A stretch of 64,000 nucleotides of DNA from positions 1 through 64,000 of the forward strand of contig CAJTMW010000014.1 in assembly GCA_910577275.1 (NCBI GenBank), in the 5' to 3' direction. The translations under genes and the position numbers were made by a program. Position 1 is the first letter of the stretch; each line of letters opens with the position of its first letter. Shown here piece after piece: positions 37,329 through 45,163 of this stretch. The DNA comes from an uncultured Lachnospiraceae bacterium. GTDB lineage: Bacteria; Bacillota; Clostridia; Lachnospirales; Lachnospiraceae. Below the pieces are notes generated by a model. The model saw nothing but the letters and a program-made list of their open reading frames with translations, searched no databases and was not told where the DNA came from.

Positions 37329-38018
37329 TTATACCTTAAACCGGTATCCCACTCCCCAAATCGTCTCAATGTACTGAGGCTTTGCGGAATCATATTCAAT
37401 CTTTTCCCGTATCTTTTTGATATGCACCGTCACAGTGGCAATGTCGCCAATCGAATCCATATCCCAGATTTCCCGGAACAGCTCTTCTTTTGTGTATACA
37501 TGGTTCGGGTGCTCCGCTAAAAATGTCAGAAGGTCAAATTCCTTGCCTGTGAAAGCCTTCTCCACCCCGTCCACAATGACCCGCCTTGCCGTCTTGTCTA
37601 TACGGATACCGCGGATTTCAATAATGTCATTGTTCTTTTGGTTTGAGCCCACCAGTCTGTCATATCTTGCCATGTGCGCCTTGACTCTGGCGACCAGCTC
37701 ACTGGGGCTGAAAGGCTTGGTCATGTAGTCGTCCGCCCCAAGGCCAAGTCCCCTTATTTTGTCAATATCATCTTTTTTCGCCGACACCATGATAATCGGA
37801 ATATTTTTATCCTCGCGGATTCTCTTGCAGATTTCAAATCCGTCCATCCCCGGCAGCATCAAATCAAGCACAATCAAATCAAACTTTTCGGACAGGGCGG
37901 CTTTCAGCCCCTCGTCTCCCTGATGCTGAATCTGAACTTCAAACCCGCTGAGCTCCAGATAGTCCTTCTCCAGGTCCGCAATCGCTTCTTCGTCTTCGAT
38001 AATTAAAATTCTGCTCAT
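37329..38018 (-). CDS. OmpR/PhoB-family response regulator
   Basis: A 229-residue regulator with receiver motifs (MSRILIIEDEEAIADLEKDY; FDLIVLDLMLPGMDGFEICK with the phospho-acceptor; DDYMTKPFSPSELVARVKAH) and a winged-helix output domain (FTGKEFDLLTFLAEHPNHVY; VTVHIKKIREKIEYD). The ATG at 38018 has GGAGG 8 nt upstream. It lies downstream of its kinase, the reverse of the common order, separated by a 113-nt gap that holds a strong hairpin. Confidence 0.95.
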   Translation of the reverse strand: MSRILIIEDEEAIADLEKDYLELSGFEVQIQHQGDEGLKAALSEKFDLIVLDLMLPGMDGFEICKRIREDKNIPIIMVSAKKDDIDKIRGLGLGADDYMTKPFSPSELVARVKAHMARYDRLVGSNQKNNDIIEIRGIRIDKTARRVIVDGVEKAFTGKEFDLLTFLAEHPNHVYTKEELFREIWDMDSIGDIATVTVHIKKIREKIEYDSAKPQYIETIWGVGYRFKV

Positions 38019-38044
38019 CAATTTTTCCTCCTGATTTTTCTTGA

Positions 38045-38084
38045 GCAGGCACATTCCATGCGAAGTTCCTTCGCTGGTGCCTGC
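38045..38084 (-). promoter_or_regulatory. Stem-loop between kinase and response regulator genes
   Basis: An outer 8-bp stem (38045-38052 with 38077-38084, GCAGGCAC/GTGCCTGC) and an inner 6-bp stem (38060-38065 with 38069-38074, GCGAAG/CTTCGC). No U run follows, so it probably affects mRNA stability or relative expression and does not terminate. Confidence 0.6.
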
Positions 38085-38131
38085 CTGGTGATAAGGCATC
38101 CTCCCGCTTTGCGAGTCCCTCCTTTTCACAA

Positions 38132-39610
38132 TTATTCCGCTTCCTGATATTTTCTTATTACGAAGTGCATACAGGTGCCTTCGCCCTCTTTGCTGGTGGC
38201 CCAGATATAGCCTCCGTGGTCCTCCACAATTTTTTTCACAATGGAAAGCCCGATTCCGCTCCCGCCCTGTGAGGAATTCCGGGAGGCGTCCGTCCGGTAA
38301 AAGCGCTCGAATATCTTCGGCAAATCCTTCGCCGCAATTCCTTTTCCGTTATCCTCGATTTCAACGCGTATGGAATCCACCTCGTCCAGCAGCCGGATAT
38401 CTATCTCGCCTTTCGGCTTGTCCAGATACTTGACGCTGTTGCTGATGATATTGTTTATCACCCGCTTTAACTGCTCGGGGTCTGCGATAATCACTGTGCC
38501 CGGCGCGACCAGATTGGAATAGTCAAGTGAAATATTTTTCGACTCCAAATCAAGCCCCACTTCCTCAATACAGTCGCCAAAATAATCGGAAACATTGATT
38601 CTGTGAAAGTGATAGGGAATCCTGTTAGAATCAATTCCCGAATACACTGTCAGCTCATTGATAAGGCGGTCCATATCATTGGCTTTATTATAGATGGTTC
38701 TGATATATTTGTCCATTTTTTCAGGCGTATCCGCCACGCCGTCCATAATCCCTTCCACATAGCCTTTGATGGCCGTGATGGGCGTCTTCAAATCATGGGA
38801 AATGTTGCTGACAAGCTCCTTGTTCTGCTTCTCTGCAAAAATCTTTTCATCGGTGGACTCCTTCAGGCGCAGCCGCATATCTTCATAATTCCGGTAAAGC
38901 TCGCCAATCTCCCCGTCCTCCTTTTCAGGAAGCATATATTCCAGATTGCCCTCCGCAATATTCTGCATGGCGATATTAAGCTGGTTAATCGGAATGAAAA
39001 CGCCTCTGCTAATCCAGTTTGTCAGGAACATACTTGTAAAGATAAGGATTACCATAATGGCAATCGCCATATCCACAAACAGCCTCCTCGACAGGATGGA
39101 ATTCATTCTGCTAATCACAAAAAAGCTTCCCTCAGCACCGTCGGAAAAGTAAAAATCCATCTGCCTTACCAGCTTTTTCATATCGTCAAAATAAACGCTT
39201 TCCTCCAATTCCTGATTGAATATTTCCCCCTGGAACTCCGGCAGTCTGTCAAAAATCTGTTTTGCCGCCAGTTCGTTTCCCGTATAATAAATCTGATTAT
39301 TTTTGCGCACAATAATATAGGAAGATTTATTTTCAATCTTTTCGTTAATATCCGAAAGCACGTCAATATCTTCCAGCCCCGCTTCATCTTCCCTCAATAT
39401 TTCTTTTGCCTGCTGAAATATTTCCCTGGAAATGAGCCGCGAGGCATGCGTCGGGTCAATGAGCATGTTGTAGTCCTCATTGCGGAATCCGTATTCCTCC
39501 TGCTCATGGATAAGCGCGCCGCCGATGCACAAAAACGCCGTGCAGGCAAGCACTAACGGAAGTAAAATAATTGTCAGAAATGTAATAATAAGTCGTGTCT
39601 TGAATTTCAT
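38132..39610 (-). CDS. Sensor histidine kinase with HAMP domain
   Basis: A 492-residue membrane kinase: N-terminal helix (LIITFLTIILLPLVLACTAF), extracytoplasmic sensor of about 150 residues, second helix (MAIAIMVILIFTSMFLTNWI), HAMP domain (VFIPINQLNIAMQNIAEGNLE), HisKA (NKELVSNISHDLKTPITAIK) and an ATPase domain (NNIISNSVKYLDKP; GGSGIGLSIVKKIVEDHGG). The ATG at 39610 behind GGAGG is chosen. Cognate regulator follows downstream. Signal unknown. Confidence 0.95.
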   Translation of the reverse strand: MKFKTRLIITFLTIILLPLVLACTAFLCIGGALIHEQEEYGFRNEDYNMLIDPTHASRLISREIFQQAKEILREDEAGLEDIDVLSDINEKIENKSSYIIVRKNNQIYYTGNELAAKQIFDRLPEFQGEIFNQELEESVYFDDMKKLVRQMDFYFSDGAEGSFFVISRMNSILSRRLFVDMAIAIMVILIFTSMFLTNWISRGVFIPINQLNIAMQNIAEGNLEYMLPEKEDGEIGELYRNYEDMRLRLKESTDEKIFAEKQNKELVSNISHDLKTPITAIKGYVEGIMDGVADTPEKMDKYIRTIYNKANDMDRLINELTVYSGIDSNRIPYHFHRINVSDYFGDCIEEVGLDLESKNISLDYSNLVAPGTVIIADPEQLKRVINNIISNSVKYLDKPKGEIDIRLLDEVDSIRVEIEDNGKGIAAKDLPKIFERFYRTDASRNSSQGGSGIGLSIVKKIVEDHGGYIWATSKEGEGTCMHFVIRKYQEAE

Positions 39611-39733
39611 GATAAACCTCCGGCAGGAATCCAAGGGCTCCGCCCGCCCCGCCTTTTATAGGTATTATACCATATACCGTAAACACTGGCTTATTAAAGA
39701 ATATCTGAAACTATAAAAAATTTATAAATTACC

Positions 39734-39777
39734 TTGACTTTATTTCCAAAAGAGATATAATATCAGTAATGATTACT
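39734..39777 (+). promoter_or_regulatory. PerR-like gene promoter and operator
   Basis: TTGACT (39734-39739), a 16-nt spacer and consensus TATAAT (39756-39761), followed at once by a perfect AGTAAT-G-ATTACT inverted repeat (39765-39777). The spacing and symmetry resemble a Per/Fur box, so autoregulation is likely. Confidence 0.75.
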
Positions 39778-39799
39778 ATTATTTAACTAAGGAACAGGC

Positions 39800-40216
39800 A
39801 TGAATTTAAAGCATAGCAAACAGCGGGAAACTATAAAAGAATTTTTGTCCACCAGAAAAGACCATCCTACTGCGGATATCGTCTATACGAATGTGCGCAA
39901 ATCCTTTCCCAATATCAGCCTGGGAACCGTTTACCGGAATCTGACTCTGCTTGCCGATATCGGGGAAATCACAAGACTGAGAGTAGGCGACGGCGCAGAC
40001 CGTTTTGATTTCGATACCTCGCCTCATTATCACTTTGTCTGCTCTGATTGCGGACGCGTTTCCGATTTTGATTTTCCGTTTATGGAGCGCATGACGCAGG
40101 TCGCCCGTGAAAGCTTTAAGGGCGAAATTGAGGGACATATAACTTATTTTTATGGCCGCTGTGAGAACTGTAGTAAACAGCAAATGCCGGTCTGCAATGC
40201 TAATTACAGCATATAG
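39800..40216 (+). CDS. Fur-family transcriptional regulator, PerR-like
   Basis: A 138-residue metal-dependent repressor. N-terminal winged helix (SKQRETIKEFLSTRKDHPTA, ISLGTVYRNLTLLADIGEI), then the metal-sensing segment RFDFDTSPHYHFVCSDCGRV and a second cysteine pair CENC for structural zinc. PerR (peroxide sensing) is favoured over Fur because a reverse rubrerythrin and a rubredoxin follow. AAGGAA precedes the ATG. Divergent from the kinase gene, with an operator in its own promoter. Confidence 0.88.
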   Translation: MNLKHSKQRETIKEFLSTRKDHPTADIVYTNVRKSFPNISLGTVYRNLTLLADIGEITRLRVGDGADRFDFDTSPHYHFVCSDCGRVSDFDFPFMERMTQVARESFKGEIEGHITYFYGRCENCSKQQMPVCNANYSI

Positions 40217-40299
40217 CTGATTGCAGAATGTAATCAGGACAATTTGCAAAACAAACCGCATTTGATGAAATTTTTTATAAAGAAAAGGAGAAAGAAATT

Positions 40300-40839
40300 A
40301 TGAAATTTGTATGTCAGGTATGTGGCTATGTTCACGAAGGCGACGCAGCACCGGAGAAGTGCCCCGTTTGTAACGCACCCGCTGAGAAGTTTACCGCTCA
40401 GGGCGATGAGATGACATGGGCTGCCGAGCACGTGGTAGGCGTTGCCAAGGGTGTCAGCGAGGATATCATGGCTGACCTTCGCGCAAACTTCAACGGCGAA
40501 TGCACAGAGGTTGGTATGTATCTTGCAATGGCAAGAGTAGCTCACAGAGAAGGTTATCCTGAAATCGGTCTTTACTGGGAAAAGGCTGCTTACGAAGAGG
40601 CTGAACATGCCGCTAAATTTGCAGAGCTGCTTGGCGAAGTAGTTACGGATTCCACAAAGAAGAACCTTGAGATGAGAGTTGAAGCCGAGAACGGTGCGAC
40701 CGCCGGCAAATTTGACCTTGCAAAGAGAGCCAAAGCCGCTAATCTGGATGCAATCCATGATACCGTTCATGAGATGGCCCGCGACGAGGCGAGACACGGC
40801 AAGGCATTCGAAGGCCTTCTTAAGAGATATTTCAGCTAA
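40300..40839 (+). CDS. Reverse rubrerythrin (NADH peroxidase component)
   Basis: A 179-residue di-iron peroxidase. The rubredoxin-like domain comes first (MKFVCQVCGYVHEGD, EKCPVCNAPAEKF; four cysteines), then the ferritin-like four-helix domain with carboxylate and histidine ligands (FNGECTEVGMYLAMARVAH, EKAAYEEAEHAAKFAELLG, DEARHGKAFEGLL). This is the reverse of classical rubrerythrin and is known from clostridia, where it reduces hydrogen peroxide in anaerobes. AAAGGAG precedes the ATG. It follows the PerR-like gene by 83 nt with no clear promoter between, so they are probably co-transcribed. Confidence 0.95.
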   Translation: MKFVCQVCGYVHEGDAAPEKCPVCNAPAEKFTAQGDEMTWAAEHVVGVAKGVSEDIMADLRANFNGECTEVGMYLAMARVAHREGYPEIGLYWEKAAYEEAEHAAKFAELLGEVVTDSTKKNLEMRVEAENGATAGKFDLAKRAKAANLDAIHDTVHEMARDEARHGKAFEGLLKRYFS

Positions 40840-40911
40840 AAACAAACTCTCCCCACCCGGAGAAAGCTTTTAAAAAATGTTTTAGATTTATACTGAAAGG
40901 AGATACTCAAA

Positions 40912-41085
40912 ATGAAAAAATATTTTTGTAATCCCTGCGGATATACCTATGACCCTGAAAAAGGCGACCCTGAACACGGAATCGCTCCGGGAACAGCTTT
41001 CGAAGACCTTCCGGCTGACTGGTGCTGCCCGCTCTGCGGCGTAAGCAAGGATATGTTCCAGCCTTGTATTGATAATTATAACTAA
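40912..41085 (+). CDS. Rubredoxin
   Basis: A 57-residue electron-transfer protein, MKKYFCNPCGYTYDPEKGDP at the start and CCPLCGVSKDMF near the end, so two CxxC knuckles bind one iron. It donates electrons to rubrerythrin-type peroxidases and oxygen reductases. AAAGGAGA lies 8 nt before the ATG. It follows the reverse rubrerythrin by 72 nt, probably on the same mRNA, and ends before a strong terminator. Confidence 0.95.
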   Translation: MKKYFCNPCGYTYDPEKGDPEHGIAPGTAFEDLPADWCCPLCGVSKDMFQPCIDNYN

Positions 41086-41113
41086 ATTTAATTATTGAAT
41101 TAAGACAGCCAAT

Positions 41114-41143
41114 GGCGGCCTGCTATAGCGGGCCGTCTTTTTT
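41114..41143 (+). terminator. Terminator of the perR-rubrerythrin-rubredoxin unit
   Basis: A stem built on GGCCTGC/GCGGGCC with a TATA loop, extended by three outer pairs, and followed by TTTTTT (41138-41143). Confidence 0.85.
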
Positions 41144-41154
41144 GTGCGGCAACG

Positions 41155-41193
41155 AAAAAACGCTGCCACGCTTCGCGAAACAGCTTAGTGTAA
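41155..41193 (+). repeat. Terminator-associated 39-nt repeat, copy 3
   Basis: Matches copy 2 (15052-15090) at 34 of 39 positions. It lies between the rubredoxin terminator and the hairpin that ends the rplQ transcript, in the convergent region. As in the other copies, the repeat is followed at once by a hairpin (41200-41219). Confidence 0.8.
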
Positions 41194-41194
41194 C

Positions 41195-41219
41195 AAAAAC
41201 CCCGCACTTTCATGCGGGG
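41195..41219 (-). terminator. Terminator of the S10-spc-alpha supercluster (after rplQ)
   Basis: A 7-bp CCCCGCA/TGCGGGG stem (41200-41206 with 41213-41219) followed on the minus strand by TTTTTG. It lies 15 nt past the rplQ stop. Confidence 0.9.
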
Positions 41220-41234
41220 TAAATGACTTTTTTA

Positions 41235-41771
41235 TTAAACTAACTCAAGAACTACTTCCAGCGCTCCGTCGCCTTTGCGCTGTCCAATCTTGATAATTCT
41301 TGTGTAACCGCCGTTGCGGTTAGCATATTTCGGTCCGTACTCGTCAAAAAGCTTGGCAACAAGGTCTACCTTCTTTGTGCCTCTCTTTCTTCCGGCATTT
41401 GTAGCGGGAACTTCCGTCACCGGATATAAAACCTTGAGAAGCTGATGTCTTGCATGAAGTCTCGAAGGCAAATCCTTCTTGATTTCTTTCTCAACAATCT
41501 CGTATTTGGTAACTTTCTTTCCATCTACTACTTCTTTTACTCTCTTTCCGTCCTTATCCTTTAAGGGAACCTTGGCGGAAACCTTAACCATCTCGTAGTT
41601 ATCTCTTTCCTTTACGGCAAGGGCGATAAGTCCGTCTGCAATCTTCTGAACTTCCTTTGCTCTGGCCTGTGTGGTAACGATTTTGCCTTTATAAATAAGA
41701 GCGGTTACCTGATTTCTGAGTAATGCTTTTCTTTGGGAAGATGTCTTCCCAAGTTTTCTGTATTTTGCCAT
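41235..41771 (-). CDS. rplQ: 50S ribosomal protein L17 (with internal insertion)
   Basis: The start MAKYRKLGKTSSQRKALLRNQVTALI and the end GGYTRIIKIGQRKGDGALEVVLELV are typical of L17, near the exit tunnel. At 178 residues it is about 50-60 longer than the usual 115-125. The extra length is a Lys/Val/Glu-rich insert (PLKDKDGKRVKEVVDGKKVT and following) in the middle. Last gene of the alpha operon, 153 nt after rpoA. Confidence 0.97.
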   Translation of the reverse strand: MAKYRKLGKTSSQRKALLRNQVTALIYKGKIVTTQARAKEVQKIADGLIALAVKERDNYEMVKVSAKVPLKDKDGKRVKEVVDGKKVTKYEIVEKEIKKDLPSRLHARHQLLKVLYPVTEVPATNAGRKRGTKKVDLVAKLFDEYGPKYANRNGGYTRIIKIGQRKGDGALEVVLELV

Positions 41772-41798
41772 TTTCCGGCTCCTTTCTCAACGGTGCGG

Positions 41799-41910
41799 AT
41801 TCATCCGCCCTTCATGGCACATTCGGCTACGCTCTTTGGACTTACTTACCGAATGCTCATATAAACCATTCATGAGAACGCAGGGCATACTCTTTGGCTT
41901 TACTGCCGTG
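41799..41910 (-). promoter_or_regulatory. Hairpin-rich rpoA-rplQ spacer with twin loop motif
   Basis: On the minus strand two stem-loops follow one another: GCACGGCA/TGCCCTGC (about 41887-41918) and CATTCGG/CCGAATG (41821-41856). Their loops share GTAARKCCAAAGAG. A third small hairpin (GCGGAT/ATCCGC) follows. No gene or promoter is seen. The shared loop suggests a protein or RNA target. Confidence 0.5.
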
Positions 41911-41924
41911 CGTTGCACAATGGA

Positions 41925-42884
41925 TTACGCTTCCTCGCTGGGATTCAGCTGCAGTCCCAGTTCTTTCAGTTTCGCTAAAACCTCTTCTAAAGACTTGCGT
42001 CCCAGATTACGGACTTTCATCATGTCCTCGGAGGTTTTATTTGTCAATTCTTCAACTGTGTTAATACCAGCTCTCTTCAAGCAGTTATAGGAACGGACTG
42101 ACAGTTCTAACTCGTCAATGCTCATCTCCAGTACCTTTTCTTTTTCATCCTCTTCCTTCTCCACCATGACCTCTGCTGTCTTGGCATTTTCGGACAAATC
42201 AATGAAAAGGCTTAAATGTTCGCTAAGTACTTTTGCAGCCAGACTAACCGCCTCGTCAGGAACCAGTGTTCCGTTTGTATAGACATCCAGCGTCAGTTTG
42301 TCAAAGTCTGTAATCTGACCGACACGCGTGTTCTCGACAGTGACGTTCACTCTCTCAACGGGCGTGTAGATGGAATCTACCGCTATAACACCGATAGGTA
42401 AATCTTCACCTTTATTCTTATCAGCGCTCACATAGCCTCTGCCTTTGGTGATGGTCAGTTCCATGTAAAGCTTGGTATTTTTGCCATTTAAGGTCGCAAT
42501 TGTAAGGTCAGGATTAAGGATTTCAATATCCTGGTCGTACTGAATGTCAGATGCCTTGATGACACCCTCTCCTTCATACTCTATATATGCAGTCTTCGGC
42601 TCGTTTGTATCACTGTTGTTTTTGATGGCAAGGCTCTTGATGTTCATAATAATCTCAGCCACATCTTCCTTAACGCCTTCAATAGAGCTGAATTCATGAA
42701 GCACGCCCTCAATCTTAACCTGGCTGACCGCAGCGCCGGGCAACGATGAAAGCATGATTCTTCTAAGAGAGTTGCCAAGGGTGATACCATAGCCTCTTTC
42801 CAGAGGTTCTACGACAAATCTGCCATATTTTTTATCCTCAGATATCTCTGCCACCTCAATATTTGGTCTTTCAAAATCAAACAC
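41925..42884 (-). CDS. rpoA: DNA-directed RNA polymerase subunit alpha
   Basis: Scaffold subunit of RNA polymerase. The 319-residue product has the N-terminal dimer domain (GRFVVEPLERGYGITLGNSLRRIMLSSLPGAA) and the C-terminal domain (SVRSYNCLKRAGINTVEELT and RNLGRKSLEEVLAKL) that contacts UP elements and activators. AGGAGGGTATTTGC precedes the ATG. In the standard place between rpsD and rplQ. Confidence 0.99.
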   Translation of the reverse strand: MFDFERPNIEVAEISEDKKYGRFVVEPLERGYGITLGNSLRRIMLSSLPGAAVSQVKIEGVLHEFSSIEGVKEDVAEIIMNIKSLAIKNNSDTNEPKTAYIEYEGEGVIKASDIQYDQDIEILNPDLTIATLNGKNTKLYMELTITKGRGYVSADKNKGEDLPIGVIAVDSIYTPVERVNVTVENTRVGQITDFDKLTLDVYTNGTLVPDEAVSLAAKVLSEHLSLFIDLSENAKTAEVMVEKEEDEKEKVLEMSIDELELSVRSYNCLKRAGINTVEELTNKTSEDMMKVRNLGRKSLEEVLAKLKELGLQLNPSEEA

Positions 42885-42955
42885 TGCAAATACCCTCCTT
42901 TACGAACAACGAAACTAATTCCTGTGATGGAACGCCGCCAAGCGGCATTTAATGT

Positions 42956-43549
42956 TTACTTGGAATATAACTCGACGATAAGCATCTCATTTACAGGAAC
43001 ATCAATCATTTCTCTCGTAGGAAGGTTCTTAACTGTTCCCTTTAATGCTTCCTGGTCTACCTCAAGCCACTCAGGAACCAGTCTTCCCCCTGTTACTTCA
43101 AGGATATCCTTGTATCTCTGTAAAGACTTGGATTTTTCTCTGATTTCAATCACATCCCCGGCTTTAATCAGATAAGAGGGAATCTGAACTCTCTTGCCGT
43201 TTACAAGAACGTGCTGATGGCCGACAATCTGCCTTGCTTCCCTTCTTGTTCTGGCAAAGCCCATACGGAAAATAACGCTGTCAAGTCTGCTCTCAAGCAT
43301 AACCATCAGGTTCTCACCGGTCATGCCTTTCATTCTGTCAGCTTTCTCGTAATAATTTCTGAAAGGTTTCTCCAATACGCCGTAAATGAATTTGGCTTTC
43401 TGTTTCTCTCTGAGCTGAAGACCATACTCACTTACCTTTTTGCCTGCCCTTGCATTTGTTCTGTTGGACTTTTTGTCATATCCCAAAAATACAGGGTCAA
43501 GGCCAAGCGCTCTACATCTTTTTAATACAGGTACTCTGTTTACTGCCAT
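42956..43549 (-). CDS. rpsD: 30S ribosomal protein S4
   Basis: Primary 16S rRNA-binding protein. The 197-residue product has the S4 domain (LDSVIFRMGFARTRREARQIV, GHQHVLVNGKRVQIPSYLI). No N-terminal cysteine zinc site, so it is the zinc-free form. The ATG at 43549 with GGAGGTAAAAATA is preferred over a start 15 codons upstream. Confidence 0.99.
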   Translation of the reverse strand: MAVNRVPVLKRCRALGLDPVFLGYDKKSNRTNARAGKKVSEYGLQLREKQKAKFIYGVLEKPFRNYYEKADRMKGMTGENLMVMLESRLDSVIFRMGFARTRREARQIVGHQHVLVNGKRVQIPSYLIKAGDVIEIREKSKSLQRYKDILEVTGGRLVPEWLEVDQEALKGTVKNLPTREMIDVPVNEMLIVELYSK

Positions 43550-43671
43550 TATTTTTACCTCCATAATGACCGGACAGGAAAGAAAGCAACACATTTTTCT
43601 TTCCCCGTGATATTGTTTACAGCGCGGGTGCGCCTTCTTCCAACTGTTAATATTACTTTACTTTTGCGCGA

Positions 43672-44070
43672 CTATACGCGGCGGCGCTTCGGCGGACGGC
43701 ATCCGTTATGAGGAACAGGCGTCACATCCCTGATACTGGTTACTTCCAGTCCGCATGCGGAAAGAGCACGGATTGCCGCTTCACGTCCCGAACCGGGGCC
43801 CTTAACCATAACGTCAACTGTCTTTAAACCATGTACCATAGCCGCTTTAGCTGCTGATTCCGCTGCCATCTGCGCTGCATAGGGAGTAGATTTCCTTGAA
43901 CCTCTAAAACCAAGACCACCGGCACTTGCCCAGCTTAAGGCGTTTCCTTCTGTGTCTGTCAATGTAACAATTGTGTTGTTAAATGAAGACTGGATATGTG
44001 CCTGTCCACGTTCAACGTTTTTCTTGACACGTCTTTTTGTCACTTTTTTCGTAACTTTTTTTGCTGCCAT
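43672..44070 (-). CDS. rpsK: 30S ribosomal protein S11
   Basis: A 132-residue platform protein of the small subunit. Typical stretches: AHIQSSFNNTIVTLTDTEGN, WASAGGLGFRGSRKSTPYAA and the C-terminal DVTPVPHNGCRPPKRRRV. Basic N terminus. Between rpsM and rpsD in standard order. Confidence 0.99.
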   Translation of the reverse strand: MAAKKVTKKVTKRRVKKNVERGQAHIQSSFNNTIVTLTDTEGNALSWASAGGLGFRGSRKSTPYAAQMAAESAAKAAMVHGLKTVDVMVKGPGSGREAAIRALSACGLEVTSIRDVTPVPHNGCRPPKRRRV

Positions 44071-44126
44071 TTAAACTAACCTACTTTCTTTAAATTAATG
44101 AATTGTTTCTCACACTCTGTCCCGGA

Positions 44127-44495
44127 CTATTTCTTCTTATTAGCAACAGTACGCTTGGGACCTTTTCTTGTTCTTGCGTTTGTCTTTGTGTTCTGTCCAC
44201 GTACAGGCAGACCTTTCCTGTGACGGATTCCCCTGTAACATCCGATTTCCTGAAGTCTCTTGATGTTCATGGCAACTTCTCTGCGGAGGTCGCCTTCCAC
44301 CATGTAATCAGCCTCAATAACCTCGCTGATTCTCTTAACTTCATCATCTGTCAGCTCTCTGACACGGGTATCGGGATTAACCTTTGCTTTTTCCAGGATT
44401 TTGTTGGAACTGGTTCTTCCAATCCCGTAAACATAGGTAAGCCCAATTTCCACACGTTTTTCTCTCGGTAAATCAACACCTGCAATACGAGCCAT
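44127..44495 (-). CDS. rpsM: 30S ribosomal protein S13
   Basis: A 122-residue small-subunit head protein contacting tRNA and L5. MARIAGVDLPREKRVEIGLT at the start and the C-terminal GLPVRGQNTKTNARTRKGPK are diagnostic. ATGGAGGAAACGTAA precedes the ATG. It has its own promoter and leader (44496-44663), so it heads an alpha-operon transcript. Confidence 0.99.
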   Translation of the reverse strand: MARIAGVDLPREKRVEIGLTYVYGIGRTSSNKILEKAKVNPDTRVRELTDDEVKRISEVIEADYMVEGDLRREVAMNIKRLQEIGCYRGIRHRKGLPVRGQNTKTNARTRKGPKRTVANKKK

Positions 44496-44635
44496 TTACG
44501 TTTCCTCCATTTTCTTTTACGCATTTTTATGCGTCGATACTAATTGATTGGGGCAGTTTATGCCCAATCGGATTTTCCGATTTTACGCGAAATTCTTCAC
44601 GAACCAAGAAGTAATCACTAAGGCTCTTTCGTACA
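44496..44635 (-). promoter_or_regulatory. Structured leader of rpsM (candidate autoregulatory element)
   Basis: On the minus strand the leader holds ATCGGA-AAA-TCCGAT, a 9-bp stem with one bulged G (44546-44569, GATTGGGCA-type arms) that shares bases with the first, and ACGCAT-AAAA-ATGCGT just before the ribosome site. The overlap allows alternative folds. In E. coli the alpha operon leader binds S4; whether this one does is unknown. Confidence 0.5.
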
Positions 44636-44663
44636 ATTATATTGGCTAAACACAATTGGACAA
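44636..44663 (-). promoter_or_regulatory. Internal promoter of the alpha operon
   Basis: TTGTCC (44658-44663), a 16-nt spacer and consensus TATAAT (44636-44641) on the minus strand, between rpmJ and rpsM. Confidence 0.7.
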
Positions 44664-44764
44664 GAACCTCCTGCTTTTATCGTCCTCCGGCGACGCCGGA
44701 AAATTACGCTTCCGGCAAAAATATCTTTGCCAGAAGGCATATCTTTACGACAATTTGCAGTGGA

Positions 44765-44878
44765 TTATCCTTGTCTCTGTTTGTGCTTGGGATTCTCACA
44801 GATTACTCTGATACGTCCTTTTCTTTTAATAATTTTGCACTTTTCGCAAATCGGTTTTACTGATGATCTAACTTTCAT
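44765..44878 (-). CDS. rpmJ: 50S ribosomal protein L36, zinc type
   Basis: A 37-residue protein, MKVRSSVKPICEKCKIIKRK followed by GRIRVICENPKHKQRQG, with the Cys-x2-Cys, Cys and His ligands of the zinc form. GGAGGTTTAAC precedes the ATG at 44878. In its standard position after infA. Confidence 0.98.
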   Translation of the reverse strand: MKVRSSVKPICEKCKIIKRKGRIRVICENPKHKQRQG

Positions 44879-44944
44879 GTTAAACCTCCTTTCAAAAAAG
44901 ACCGTTTTACATTATAGCATGAAATAACGTTTATTGCAAGAAAA

Positions 44945-45163
44945 TTATTTATCTCTCCAGATAATTCTTCCCTTGCTCAAATCATAGGGTGACAGTTCCA
45001 AAGTAACTTTATCTCCGGGGAGAATACGGATAAAATTCTGTCGTAATTTCCCACTAATATGCGCAAGCACCCTGTGTCCGTTTTCAAGCTCCACCTGAAA
45101 CATGGTATTGGGGAGCTTCTCCACCACAGTTCCTTCAATTTCAATCACATCAGCCTTTGACAT
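44945..45163 (-). CDS. infA: Translation initiation factor IF-1
   Basis: A 72-residue OB-fold protein, MSKADVIEIEGTVVEKLPNT at the start and ISGKLRQNFIRILPGDKVTL inside, which occupies the A site during initiation. Its start overlaps the end of the KOW-domain gene by 14 nt. Confidence 0.99.
   Translation of the reverse strand: MSKADVIEIEGTVVEKLPNTMFQVELENGHRVLAHISGKLRQNFIRILPGDKVTLELSPYDLSKGRIIWRDK

Noticed and set aside
44640..44764. Small gene between rpmJ and rpsM
   Set aside because: An AGGAGG-like site is present, but the frame after it stops within a few codons; the region fits a promoter and leader better.
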